A stretch of 5,719 nucleotides of DNA from Alphaproteobacteria bacterium (GTDB lineage: Bacteria; Pseudomonadota; Alphaproteobacteria; JAGOMX01), in contig JACVCA010000095.1 in assembly GCA_016742295.1 (NCBI GenBank), forward strand, positions 1-5,719. The letters run 5' to 3'. The notes under the pieces were generated by a model. It was not told the DNA's origin. It saw nothing but the letters and a program-made list of their open reading frames with translations, and ran no database searches. Positions 1 to 5,719 of this stretch are shown here, piece by piece; the first letter of the stretch is position 1, and the number at the start of each line of letters is the position of its first letter. The position numbers and the translations under genes were made by a program.

Positions 1-228
1 CGAGACCCCTCACTCCTTCCAACTTCCTATGCCATGGATTCAGCCACTTGCCATAGTTGTAACTTACGATCCTCAACGCAGCTGAAGACCTCGAAGAACT
101 CTTTTTTTTAGATGGTTTTTTGAAAATAGAATTTTTTTGTACAGACAACTAAAAAATAAGAGGGATTTTTAGCTTGTTTTAGCCTCTAAGGTCTTGTTTT
201 TAGACATTTGGAAGGTTTTTGGGCGCAT
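1..228. other. Left flank, no gene seen; T-rich 3' flank of the IS5 remnant
   Basis: No convincing gene is visible. Bases 1-100 are of mixed composition. A minus-strand frame stays open across them without a start and without a family I recognise. Bases 100-228 are full of T runs on the + strand and lie directly downstream of the IS5-family transposase remnant, so they are probably the non-coding 3' end of that element. The sequence at about 85-101 (GAAGACCTCGAAGAACTC region) could be the terminal inverted repeat of the IS. Its partner at the other end is missing because the element is truncated, so this is a guess. Confidence 0.3.
149..172. repeat. Perfect 7-bp inverted repeat, terminator-like
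   Basis: CTAAAAA at 149-155 is matched by TTTTTAG at 166-172 with a 10-base loop. The stem is almost all A-T, so it is weak. It lies about 60 bases beyond the stop codon of the IS5-family remnant. Close by, CTTGTTTT followed by T/AG occurs twice (173-182 and 193-203) as a short direct repeat. A transcription-end role for the IS is possible but not shown. Confidence 0.25.
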
Positions 229-894
229 TTACCCTGTAAAAGCCGCTCTTTGCTCCCAGAACGTAAGCCTTTTCATATTATAAACAAGGTTCGCTAGACC
301 AATTTTAACATGCGCTCTCTTAAGACCAATCGTCCTGATAAAAAGACTCATCTTATCCTTTTGAACCGCAAAGATGTGCTCTACCTTTGAGCGAATCTTG
401 GACTTTTTACCGTTCGCTTGCAGCATACGCAAAGGCATGGGATGACCTTTAGGTTTCTTGCGATGAAGCTTGGACGTAAAGCCGTTGTTTTGTAGGAGCA
501 TTTCATTTGCTTGGCTGCGATAAGCCGTATCTCCCCAGACGTCTCCGCAGGTGTTTTCCTTATCCAAAAGCTCAGCCAACAGTTTACCGTCGTAGCGGCT
601 AGCGTCGGTCGCATGGAACTTACGGATAAAACCATACCGATTGTCTATGGAAATGTGATTTTTATAACCAAAGAAAGGCTGTGCCAGATCGATAAAGTTA
701 TCCCCCTCTTTAGGTTTAGCCTTGCTATATTTGACCGTCCATCGGGTGTCTCTGTCCTTCTGAGCCAGTTTTGAGGAATTAGCTTTCCAGTCTTCAGGAA
801 CCTCTCCGCGTTTGATCCTCTCCTTCTCCGCTTTCGTCATCCTTTGCCGAGGTGCTGAAACGATGGAAGCTAGAGTAAAGGAATGGTTTAGCAA
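229..894 (-). pseudogene. IS5-family transposase, 5'-truncated remnant
   Basis: This is the C-terminal two thirds of a DDE transposase of the IS5 family, which cuts and pastes its own insertion sequence. Recognisable blocks are A-S-I-V-S-A-P-R-Q-R (residues 9-18), E-V-P-E-D-W (31-36), the F-G-Y-K-N-H-I-S-I-D strand (75-84), G-D-T-A-Y-R-S with the second catalytic Asp (D122) and K-V-E-H-I-F-A with the catalytic Glu (E172). Full-length relatives are usually over 300 residues, so roughly the first 100 or more are missing. The first catalytic Asp normally sits just before A-[ST]-I-V; here that position is Leu (T-L-A-S-I-V). The 894 start is a TTG reached simply because the frame stays open; homology begins near 870. 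It is therefore an inactive fragment. The neighbour upstream is the 3' end of a group II intron, so the break point lies between about 870 and 984. Confidence 0.88.
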
Positions 895-984
895 CTTTAG
901 GAAGATGCCTATCTGTTTCCTGCTTCTTTCGAATGCAGTGCCTCACTAGCTTCTCCATACTTGAGTACCCATCCCCTTCTCATC
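895..984 (-). other. Junction between intron 3' end and IS5 remnant
   Basis: On the minus strand this stretch follows intron domain V and should hold domain VI with its branch-point adenosine and the 3' splice site. I cannot fold a convincing domain VI: the G-rich run GATGAGAAGGGGATGGG has no C-rich partner before the IS5 homology begins. Either domain VI diverged or the intron's 3' end was lost at the fusion with the IS5 remnant. A minus-strand frame is open here (starting M-E-K-L-V-R-H-C), but I do not recognise the product. Confidence 0.4.
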
Positions 985-1017
985 CCACCGTACGTTCAGT
1001 TTTCCCGAATACGGCGG
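985..1017 (-). ncRNA. Group II intron domain V (catalytic hairpin)
   Basis: Read on the minus strand, the 33 bases form the domain V fold. A lower 8-bp helix pairs CCGCCGTA with TACGGTGG (one G-U). A two-base CG bulge lies on the 3' side. The upper helix pairs TTCGG with CTGAA and carries a GAAAA loop. The usual form is 34 nt with a GAAA tetraloop, so one base seems to have been lost near the loop. The catalytic triad at positions 2-4 is CGC rather than the commoner AGC; from family knowledge, CGC occurs in group IIC introns such as that of Oceanobacillus iheyensis. It lies 37 bases beyond the maturase stop codon, as expected for a group II intron. Confidence 0.85.
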
Positions 1018-1054
1018 TCCGACAGTTTTAGTCGTAAATCTTGCACAAGCTCTC

Positions 1055-1828
1055 TCAATATTTAATGAGCCCACATGCAATGTAAGGCATTCCAATTGCA
1101 TAAAGTTTCTCATTTGGATATTTCTTCCATCCAAACCCACGGCCTTTACTTCTATGGGTTAAATATCTTCGAAAGCGGATATTGATGAAGTGCTGTAAAA
1201 GCGCAAAAGCTTTACTGGCATTCGTGTGTCGGAAATAGTTTACCCATCCCATTAACACTGGCCGAATAACTTCTATAAATTCCTTTGGCTTTATTGGCGC
1301 ATTTCTCGATGTCATATATTTCAGTTTCTTCCGAATAGCTTTCTGCGCTCGCTTTGATGGACAGATATAGATGGCGTTCTTACCGCTTCTTGGACTTTTA
1401 CGTCTTACAAAGTTAAAGCCGATAAAATCAAATCCATCCGCCAACTTTGTTATTTTCGTCTTTTTCTGATTAACAGTTAATCCCATCTTTTCTGTCATCT
1501 CTACAAACGCCTTCAACACAGGGGTAGCAGCTCTCTTTTGAAGAACAAGAATTGCATCATCACAGTAACGATGTAGGGTTGCCCCTAGTTGTTCTGGGTA
1601 CTGCATCCTATGCCACTCTTGATCTATCACGTTAAGGTAGATGTTACTATACAATGGAGAGATCGGAGATCCCTGAGCTACGCCCACTTTCAACGCTTTT
1701 ACATCTTCCTTGCTTGCGATTCCTACCTTAAGAGTCTGTATGATCAGCTTAAGCATACTCCCATCTACAATCTTCAGACGTATTTGCTTTAAAAGCTTGT
1801 CGTGAGGAATGCTTTTAAACGAAGACAT
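1055..1828 (-). pseudogene. Group II intron reverse transcriptase/maturase, N-terminally truncated
   Basis: The intact protein copies intron RNA into DNA and helps the intron splice. The 257 codons kept start inside the palm domain. Visible motifs are S-I-P-H-D-K-L-L (7-14, following the motif A region), V-A-Q-G-S-P-I-S-P-L (50-59, template/dNTP-binding block), the catalytic Y-C-D-D box (88-91; YADD in most relatives), F-D-F-I-G-F (133-138), and a maturase (GIIM) domain around 183-222 with V-L-M-G-W-V-N-Y-F-R. It ends near G-L-I-K-Y with no HNH endonuclease. Usual length is about 400-450 residues, so the fingers (RT0-RT2) are gone. The ATG at 1828 is an internal Met, not a real start. Upstream the frame reads Y-L-D and then meets TGA. 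Motif A seems to lack one residue (D-M-S-S-F-K against the usual D-L-S-S-Y-F), and a run of five G at about 1838-1842 could hide a frameshift. Confidence 0.9.
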
Positions 1829-1857
1829 ATCTAAATACCCCCTTCAATAACCCAAAT

Positions 1858-2079
1858 GCAAAGGCATACTACTCAGGTGAAGAGGTAAAGAATACAGTTA
1901 CTGTTACTGACCCTAGGCATCCTCTTTTTAACAGAACTTTTTCCATTCTATCAATTAGCGATCCTCATTTTAGCCAAGGTCATATTTATGTAATTTATCG
2001 AGAAGGCGTAACATTACATATCTTCAGCATATCAACTCCCTACGCTTATCTGGCTTGTGTGGCTACCAGAAAGGTGTAG
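1858..2079 (+). pseudogene. Fragment of small 'TVTDPRHPLF' protein (DUF5372-like)
   Basis: A + strand frame without a start codon reads V-T-V-T-D-P-R-H-P-L-F-N-R-T-F followed by H-I-Y-V-I-Y-R-E-G-V-T-L-H-I. This resembles short hypothetical proteins often encoded next to transposases and recombinases; from memory they belong to the DUF5372 type. Their function is not known to me. Similarity seems to end near base 2025. After that the frame runs into the intron 5' RNA region and stops at 2077-2079, so the tail (A-Y-L-A-C-V-A-T) is not native. The frame is open leftward to about 1811, overlapping the truncated reverse transcriptase on the other strand. No ATG or ribosome binding site fits. It is a dead fragment sitting inside the intron remnant, in the opposite orientation. 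Confidence 0.55.
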
Positions 2080-2226
2080 CCTCACAGCATTCACCCCGCA
2101 TCTTTCAATGCTTAGCTGCTTGTCCGACCCGCTCTTAATTCAGGGTCGTAGGGTCATTTAGTGGTATAAATGGTTACCTCCTTTCCTTGAGTGATAACAA
2201 CTCTGTTAGGCGACTTCGTGTCGCAC
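2030..2226 (-). ncRNA. Group II intron 5' region (part of domain I)
   Basis: On the minus strand the intron appears to begin at 2226 with GTGCG, the typical group II 5' splice-site sequence, and at once folds GCGAC-ACGAA-GTCGC. Further structured elements follow: CATTTA/TAAATG (2155-2160 with 2167-2172), CGACCC/GGGTCG (2125-2130 with 2143-2148) and GGCTAC/GTAGCC (2061-2066 with 2076-2081). Such dense hairpins without an open frame are what domain I looks like. The stretch breaks off near 2030, where the + strand protein fragment begins. I recognise the 5' consensus and structure, not a specific named intron. Confidence 0.6.
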
Positions 2227-2233
2227 GGCTCTA

Positions 2234-2253
2234 TTTACATAACGGAATGTAAA
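2234..2253. repeat. Perfect 7-bp hairpin just upstream of the intron 5' splice site
   Basis: TTTACAT at 2234-2240 pairs with ATGTAAA at 2247-2253 across a six-base loop. On the minus strand the hairpin ends seven bases before the inferred intron start at 2226. Group IIC introns are known to insert next to stem-loops such as terminators, so this may be the target hairpin. The stem is A-T rich and has no following T run, so it would be a poor terminator. Confidence 0.45.
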
Positions 2254-2466
2254 ATACCATAGGGGTTTTCTATAATCATTGAGAGGCTTTGCTCGAGGAT
2301 GTAACATTCCAAGGAGCATTTAAGATGCTTTTCTAAAATTCATAATCTGCCCTTCCATTATTATTTATTTTTATCCCAGACTACCAACGTTCAATATAGT
2401 CCGGCAAACCGCCATTCTTGAAAGCCCAAGTTTGTAAAGGTTATTTCTGTATTGCCCCCTAGGATG

Positions 2467-2536
2467 TTACGCTCTCGCATATTGCTGCCAATAAATTGGA
2501 CACCCAAGTTTTATTGACTATGCGAAAGCAGCGTAA
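2467..2536. repeat. Imperfect inverted repeat, possible IS end or stem-loop
   Basis: TTACGCT-CTCGCATA (2467-2481) matches the reverse complement of TATGCGAAAGCAGCGTAA (2519-2536) except for a three-base insertion and one nearby mismatch. The loop is 37 bases and contains TTGGACACCCAAG. It could be a structured RNA, a miniature element or the ends of an eroded insertion sequence. No coding frame spans it. Confidence 0.35.
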
Positions 2537-2679
2537 AATCAATGCCTGTCAGGTCAAGTGTAGAGTTTTACACATAATCTATTTCCATTTAGATACCTCC
2601 CTATCTTTTTCCAAAATAGTGAATATCTTAAGCCTTCCAACTTGTTAGCTGACCCCCCTTAAACGCAATTCGGGTTAAA

Positions 2680-4962
2680 TTATCCCATAAGTACAAGGTT
2701 ATTAAGAGAGGGGTTCTTATACTCCATACTTAATAACGCGTCTATTAATTCCTTCCCTGATAACTTATTTTTTGTTGATTCCTCCTCTGATAACTCGCTT
2801 TTTATTAATTCCCCATCACTTTCCATTTCTTCTGAAGCATTATTATTGATATTTCCAAAACTAATAATGGGAATTGGCTTTTCTCTGTCTTTATTAGCTT
2901 TAGCAATAATTTGAATGCACTTATTATCGAATTTATTTCCATCTAAATCAATAGAAATCAAGCTATTAGAAATATGGGAGATAAAATATTTTATACATTG
3001 CTCTTTTTTTAAGTTATTGTCCCTTAAGTTAACAGATTGGATATGAGGATTTTCTTTAATAATATGTCTTATAACCTGTAAGCATCTACTTGTATCATTT
3101 AATTTAAGATTAGATTTTACCCATTGAGAAGATTGCGCGATTAACCTCGCTATTATTGGAGCTATTTGATCATCTGTATTTGCACTCTTTACTTCACGTT
3201 TAATTTGCTCCCAACTCAATTCTATTGAATCTAAACCATTAAAATAATTAGAAAGTTTTGCTGGATTTCGTATTATTTCAATGTTTTCATTATTTTTTTC
3301 ATCTTTATTACTTGTTGAGAGAGTAATTTCTTGAGAAGGGGAGCGAGAGTTAGATTCTTTTCCTTTTTTTGCTAGCCTCTTATATTGGTTATTTAAAAGA
3401 CACCAAATTAAGGCTGCGCAAGCATCTTTCTTCTCACGAAAAATATTTATTAATAAGATGAGCGAACTTTCAGCACTAGGGTGAAGAGTTGTAAATTGAC
3501 CTTTATCACTCGTTGGAGAGCTTATAGAAACTAATACTGCACTTCTAAAAAACTTTGCTGCGACTTCTACCTGTTTATCATCTAGGTATTTCTTTCCAGA
3601 TTCATAACATTGAGATATTATATGCTCATCAGGAATGTGTGGAGACAGGCTAAATGAAGAAAATTTACAAACATTGATACTGTCAGGGCTAACTAGTTTT
3701 TTGCTTGCTTTAATCCCTTCTTTTTCTTTACCTTTCTTTGAAGTATCTCCCCGTTGCTTTTCAGATAGTTGAGAGGTACTACCCTTCTCGATTAAGGAAG
3801 GCAAGCTATCATCTAGTTCAATAGTGAAGAAATCTGAAATAGTATCACAGTCCTGTTTATTCCTTCTAAGCATAAACCTGTTTATTCCTTCAAGGATGCA
3901 CTCTAACTTATTTGAAGTAAGTCGAGTTCCTTCACTTACTCTTTCTTTTTTGGACTCCTCATAAAGCCCATAGGTATGCACTCCTACAACATAATGATTA
4001 TCCATGTTATAAGCTAGAAGCGGCCCTCCACTTTGCCCTGGTGCTGTCTCAATCTCATACAAAAAACGTTGCTCTTGAGACTCCTTTATATGCCCGCTAT
4101 GCTTATACATCTGAGCAGCCTTTATTTTAGCTATGCCCTCTTGTAGTTTGACTTTTACACCTTTGGATGGATAACCAACAATCTTCAATCTAGGGCTGCT
4201 TGCAAGAAAGGAACTTTCAGGCTCCAATAAACCTGCCCAGCCTATTTGGTAACCAATGGCCCTCTCTAAAATTATTAGGCCCATATCATGATCATAACCT
4301 TCACCTTTCCCATCTATCCACCCTTTAAAACTCCTTAGCAAAACTCCTTTTACCTCTCCAAAAGGTTTCATGGTCTTACATTGAGCAGGAGTAAAGATAA
4401 CTTCGGTTGCCCACCCCCCTCTCTTATGGCTAAAAAGGTTATGCGCAGCAGTGAGGACATGGTTTGGGCCTACAAGTACACCTGAACCTACACATTTAGC
4501 AGGGACTTCTTCCTCATTTTCACTATGAGGAAAGGTCATAAGAAGATTGCCACAATATCGATAGGGTAAATTGGTTACTTTCTTGGCTTTGAGTTTACTC
4601 ATACTCCCTATAAGTCCTACTTCTTCTTTTCTCTCAAGCTTTTTTTCTTTACCTTTTTCCTGTCCCTTTGCTTCAATAAATTCATATTGTCCATCTTCAC
4701 CTCTCATAGGGATAAATGTAGGAGAGTCTTTATCATATAAAAGGATATCTCCTGTGTGAGCTAATCTTAACTCCTCTCCAGGATGAGGAAGAGTATGACG
4801 TCCTAGCTCACTGGTTTCTAATAGGCTAATCTTGCCTGGCTGATCTGGCTGATAGTGATCGGTAAGTGTTAATAAAGAGTAATCCTCAAACTCTTCCGAG
4901 GCAATAATGGGGAAAGAAAGTATATTAAGTAAAAATAAGAATATGGAAAGATAGTAGCACAT
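2680..4962 (-). CDS. Secreted trypsin-like serine protease with leucine-rich-repeat tail
   Basis: 760 residues. Residues 1-21 form a signal peptide (short start, hydrophobic core Y-L-S-I-F-L-F-L-L-N-I-L, likely cleavage after P-I-I-A), so the protein is exported. A trypsin-fold (S1, V8-like) protease domain spans about 130-360 with all three catalytic residues: His174 in L-T-A-A-H, Asp226 in D-H-D-M-G-L-I and Ser311 in A-P-G-Q-S-G-G-P, followed by V-V-G-V-H-T-Y-G. It should cleave peptide bonds; specificity cannot be read. Lys/Glu-rich linkers lie at 97-115 and 399-422. A helical, TPR-like segment follows at about 446-530. Two leucine-rich repeats 27 residues apart (I-Q-S-V-N-L-R-D-N-N-L at 641 and L-I-S-I-D-L-D-G-N-K-F at 668) resemble the ribonuclease-inhibitor type. 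Three 10-residue repeats end the protein. The ATG is supported by AAGGAA nine bases upstream and by the signal peptide. No known gene name. An extracellular or host-directed protease is inferred. Confidence 0.9.
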   Translation of the reverse strand: MCYYLSIFLFLLNILSFPIIASEEFEDYSLLTLTDHYQPDQPGKISLLETSELGRHTLPHPGEELRLAHTGDILLYDKDSPTFIPMRGEDGQYEFIEAKGQEKGKEKKLERKEEVGLIGSMSKLKAKKVTNLPYRYCGNLLMTFPHSENEEEVPAKCVGSGVLVGPNHVLTAAHNLFSHKRGGWATEVIFTPAQCKTMKPFGEVKGVLLRSFKGWIDGKGEGYDHDMGLIILERAIGYQIGWAGLLEPESSFLASSPRLKIVGYPSKGVKVKLQEGIAKIKAAQMYKHSGHIKESQEQRFLYEIETAPGQSGGPLLAYNMDNHYVVGVHTYGLYEESKKERVSEGTRLTSNKLECILEGINRFMLRRNKQDCDTISDFFTIELDDSLPSLIEKGSTSQLSEKQRGDTSKKGKEKEGIKASKKLVSPDSINVCKFSSFSLSPHIPDEHIISQCYESGKKYLDDKQVEVAAKFFRSAVLVSISSPTSDKGQFTTLHPSAESSLILLINIFREKKDACAALIWCLLNNQYKRLAKKGKESNSRSPSQEITLSTSNKDEKNNENIEIIRNPAKLSNYFNGLDSIELSWEQIKREVKSANTDDQIAPIIARLIAQSSQWVKSNLKLNDTSRCLQVIRHIIKENPHIQSVNLRDNNLKKEQCIKYFISHISNSLISIDLDGNKFDNKCIQIIAKANKDREKPIPIISFGNINNNASEEMESDGELIKSELSEEESTKNKLSGKELIDALLSMEYKNPSLNNLVLMG
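2722..2811 (-). repeat. Three 30-bp tandem repeats in the 3' end of the protease gene
   Basis: Residues 718-747 of the protease are three units of ten: ELIKSELSEE, ESTKNKLSGK and ELIDALLSME, sharing E at position 1 and L-S at 7-8. The DNA shows the same 30-bp period: CTGATAACT on the + strand recurs at 2757 and 2787, each followed by a T-rich run and a TGATTCC/TAATTCC end; the unit at 2722-2751 is more diverged. The whole number of codons keeps the frame open. Confidence 0.6.
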
Positions 4963-4970
4963 AAACTTAG

Positions 4971-4976
4971 TTCCTT
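4971..4976 (-). promoter_or_regulatory. Ribosome binding site of the protease gene
   Basis: On the minus strand AAGGAA, within a longer A-rich AAAAAAGGAA, lies eight bases before the ATG at 4962. This fits a Shine-Dalgarno site and fixes the start chosen for the protease. Confidence 0.7.
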
Positions 4977-5025
4977 TTTTAAAAGCTTTAATTTCCTTAA
5001 TGAATTAATCAATATAAGAAGCCCA

Positions 5026-5054
5026 ATATTAAAGATGCTCTTCTTATCTGTTAA
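5026..5054 (-). promoter_or_regulatory. Putative sigma-70-like promoter of the protease gene
   Basis: On the minus strand TTAACA (5054-5049, five of six matches to TTGACA) is followed after 17 bases by TAATAT (5031-5026, four of six to TATAAT). Transcription would start near 5019, giving a leader of about 57 bases before the ATG. The region is AT-rich, so chance matches are likely. The 189-base gap to the upstream gene makes a separate promoter reasonable. No clear terminator or operator is visible in this gap. Confidence 0.35.
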
Positions 5055-5151
5055 CTTCATTAATATGGCAAAGCAAAAAATCAATCCGTACTCCTATTAT
5101 CAAATCCTCTTCAGGCTATCTGTTTGGTATTTTCGAAGATAAAGAAGCAGG

Positions 5152-5719
5152 CTATGAGCTTAGTTTACTCCCTCCTAAAGGGTTTTCTTGCTTAGTAAGC
5201 TTATATATGTGTTGAGCATCAGGAATTATAAGCCCCATGATTTGTGATATTTCTCCATTATTATCATCAAATACGGGTAAATAATCTGTTTTCTTCTTTT
5301 CTTTTTCACGTATAACTCGCGCAAATCGAGCATATAGATTTATTTTGAAGTAAAAAATATTTTTAGCGCCTGGAGTTACTCCAGAATATAAGTTTTTAAT
5401 AGCTTCTTGGCGGTTAACTTTCCATATCCACCGCAATGACTTAATACGGTGAGCGCCATCTGAACAAAACCCTCCTTTATCAGTGTTAGTCCTTAAATTT
5501 TGAAAGACAATATTCCACTTAACTTCGTTAAGCCCCATGAAAGGCTTAATATTCATATCAGGAATATCTCTTTTAAAAGAAAATGTAGAAGTGTAGGTTG
5601 CTCCCGCTCCAATCATGCCGGAGACAGAAGGCCCCCCAGTCAATACATTGCCTGAGATACCAGCCGTTGCTGTTGCTGTATAGGTATGGCCTTTCATTGA
5701 AGTAGCTTCAGTTCGACCT
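5152..5719 (-). CDS. Unidentified protein, 5' end beyond window; beta-rich, possibly pore-forming toxin-like
   Basis: The frame is open to the window edge (upstream residues read G-R-T-E-A-T-S). The ATG at 5697 has no good ribosome binding site, so it is probably internal and the gene continues beyond the window. The visible part runs as follows: a Gly/Ser/Thr/Ala-rich segment of alternating small and polar residues (about 4-40, with T-A-G-I-S-G-N-V and G-P-S-V-S-G-M-I-G-A-G), S-F-K-R-D-I-P, K-W-N-I-V-F-Q-N (60-67), then a Y-S-G-V-T-P-G turn (104-110) and a strand-like F-Y-F-K-I-N-L-Y-A-R-F. The order of a glycine-rich stem, a Lys-Trp strand and an S-G-x-x-P turn loosely recalls leukocidin/hemolysin beta-barrel toxins, but motif matches are weak and the final 45 residues fit nothing I know. 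Treat it as a hypothetical protein. It is co-oriented with the protease gene 189 bases downstream. Confidence 0.75.
   Translation of the reverse strand, partial: GRTEATSMKGHTYTATATAGISGNVLTGGPSVSGMIGAGATYTSTFSFKRDIPDMNIKPFMGLNEVKWNIVFQNLRTNTDKGGFCSDGAHRIKSLRWIWKVNRQEAIKNLYSGVTPGAKNIFYFKINLYARFARVIREKEKKKTDYLPVFDDNNGEISQIMGLIIPDAQHIYKLTKQENPLGGSKLSS

Larger units (their letters stand above)
940..2226 (-). mobile_element. Decayed group II intron with internal replacement
   Basis: These are the remains of one self-splicing retroelement on the minus strand. In order they are: 5' splice site and part of domain I (2226 down to about 2030), a foreign + strand coding fragment (about 2030 to 1840), the C-terminal part of the reverse transcriptase (1828-1055) and domain V (1017-985). 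Most of domain I, domains II-III, the start of domain IV and the N-terminal part of the reverse transcriptase are missing. It cannot splice or move by itself. The 3' border is uncertain because domain VI is not recognisable. That both ends belong to one intron copy is inferred from their common orientation and order. Confidence 0.7.
2227..2679. other. Gene-free stretch between intron remnant and protease gene
   Basis: No coding region is convincing here. The longest suggestive piece is a 29-codon minus-strand frame (2480-2391, reading N-T-E-I-T-F-T-N-L-G-F) without recognisable family or ribosome binding site. The stretch also holds a hairpin AGCAT/ATGCT followed by TTTTC (2315-2332, weak terminator-like on the + strand), a long imperfect inverted repeat (2467-2536), and a small inverted repeat GTGTA/TACAC (2558-2562 with 2569-2573). 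A GGGAGG sequence lies seven bases upstream of an ATG on the minus strand near 2590, but it opens only six codons. Decayed insertion-sequence ends plus the 3' flank of the protease gene are the likeliest content. Confidence 0.4.

Noticed and set aside
511..774. + strand frame of 87 codons
   Set aside because: It is antisense to the well-supported IS5 transposase remnant and has no family resemblance.
946..1140. Minus-strand frame of 64 codons
   Set aside because: It reads through the end of the maturase gene in another frame and through intron domain V, which explains its sequence as RNA structure.
1589..1792. + strand frame of 67 codons
   Set aside because: It is antisense to the conserved reverse transcriptase motifs and is a shadow of that gene.
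4571..4759. + strand frame of 62 codons rich in Ser and Leu
   Set aside because: It is antisense to the Lys/Glu-rich linker of the protease; the Ser/Leu/Phe content is a mirror of Lys/Glu codons.
4869..5084. 71-codon minus-strand frame rich in Leu, Ile and Lys overlapping the protease start
   Set aside because: It lies out of frame over the protease signal peptide and leader. Its hydrophobic look comes from AT-rich DNA, and the protease start has the better ribosome binding site.
5065..5142. Small + strand frame starting M-A-K-Q-K-I-N-P-Y and a neighbouring frame reading F-G-I-F-E-D-K-E-A-G-Y-E-L
   Set aside because: Both look protein-like, but the first is 25 codons without a ribosome binding site and the second runs into the reverse strand of the longer minus-strand gene. 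There is no recognisable family and a chance origin is likely.
1..5719. CRISPR array, tRNA or rRNA gene
   Set aside because: No regularly spaced repeats, cloverleaf pattern or conserved ribosomal RNA block was seen on either strand by eye.

Overview
This AT-rich window looks like an accessory segment of a bacterial genome. It joins a graveyard of broken mobile DNA (left, about 1-2250) to two minus-strand genes for secreted or toxin-like proteins (right, 2680-5719). A secreted trypsin-like protease carrying leucine-rich repeats, decayed IS and group II intron pieces, and low GC would suit a host-associated or intracellular bacterium, for example an amoeba- or arthropod-associated alphaproteobacterium. 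That placement is inference: no ribosomal or housekeeping gene is present to settle taxonomy.

Left part. The 3' two thirds of an IS5-family transposase (229-894, minus) lacks its N-terminal half and the first catalytic Asp. It abuts the 3' end of a decayed group II intron on the same strand. The intron keeps a well-formed domain V (985-1017), the C-terminal part of its reverse transcriptase/maturase (1055-1828) and about 200 bases of its 5' end, with the 5' splice site near 2226. The middle of the intron is gone. In its place, on the opposite strand, lies a fragment of a small protein of the 'TVTDPRHPLF' type (1858-2079), possibly DUF5372.

Middle. From 2227 to 2679 there is no convincing gene. 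The stretch holds several hairpins and inverted repeats and is probably eroded mobile DNA and 3' flank.

Right part. A complete 760-residue gene (2680-4962, minus) encodes a signal peptide, a trypsin-fold serine protease domain with a recognisable His-Asp-Ser triad, charged linkers, a helical middle, two ribonuclease-inhibitor-like leucine-rich repeats and three 10-residue tandem repeats at the C-terminus. It has a good ribosome binding site and a plausible sigma-70-like promoter. Upstream on the same strand is the 3' part of an unidentified gene (5152-5719, open at the window edge). Its Gly/Ser/Thr-rich, beta-strand-like sequence loosely recalls leukocidin-type pore-forming toxins. Both right-hand products may act outside the cell, but nothing in the window proves that they function together.
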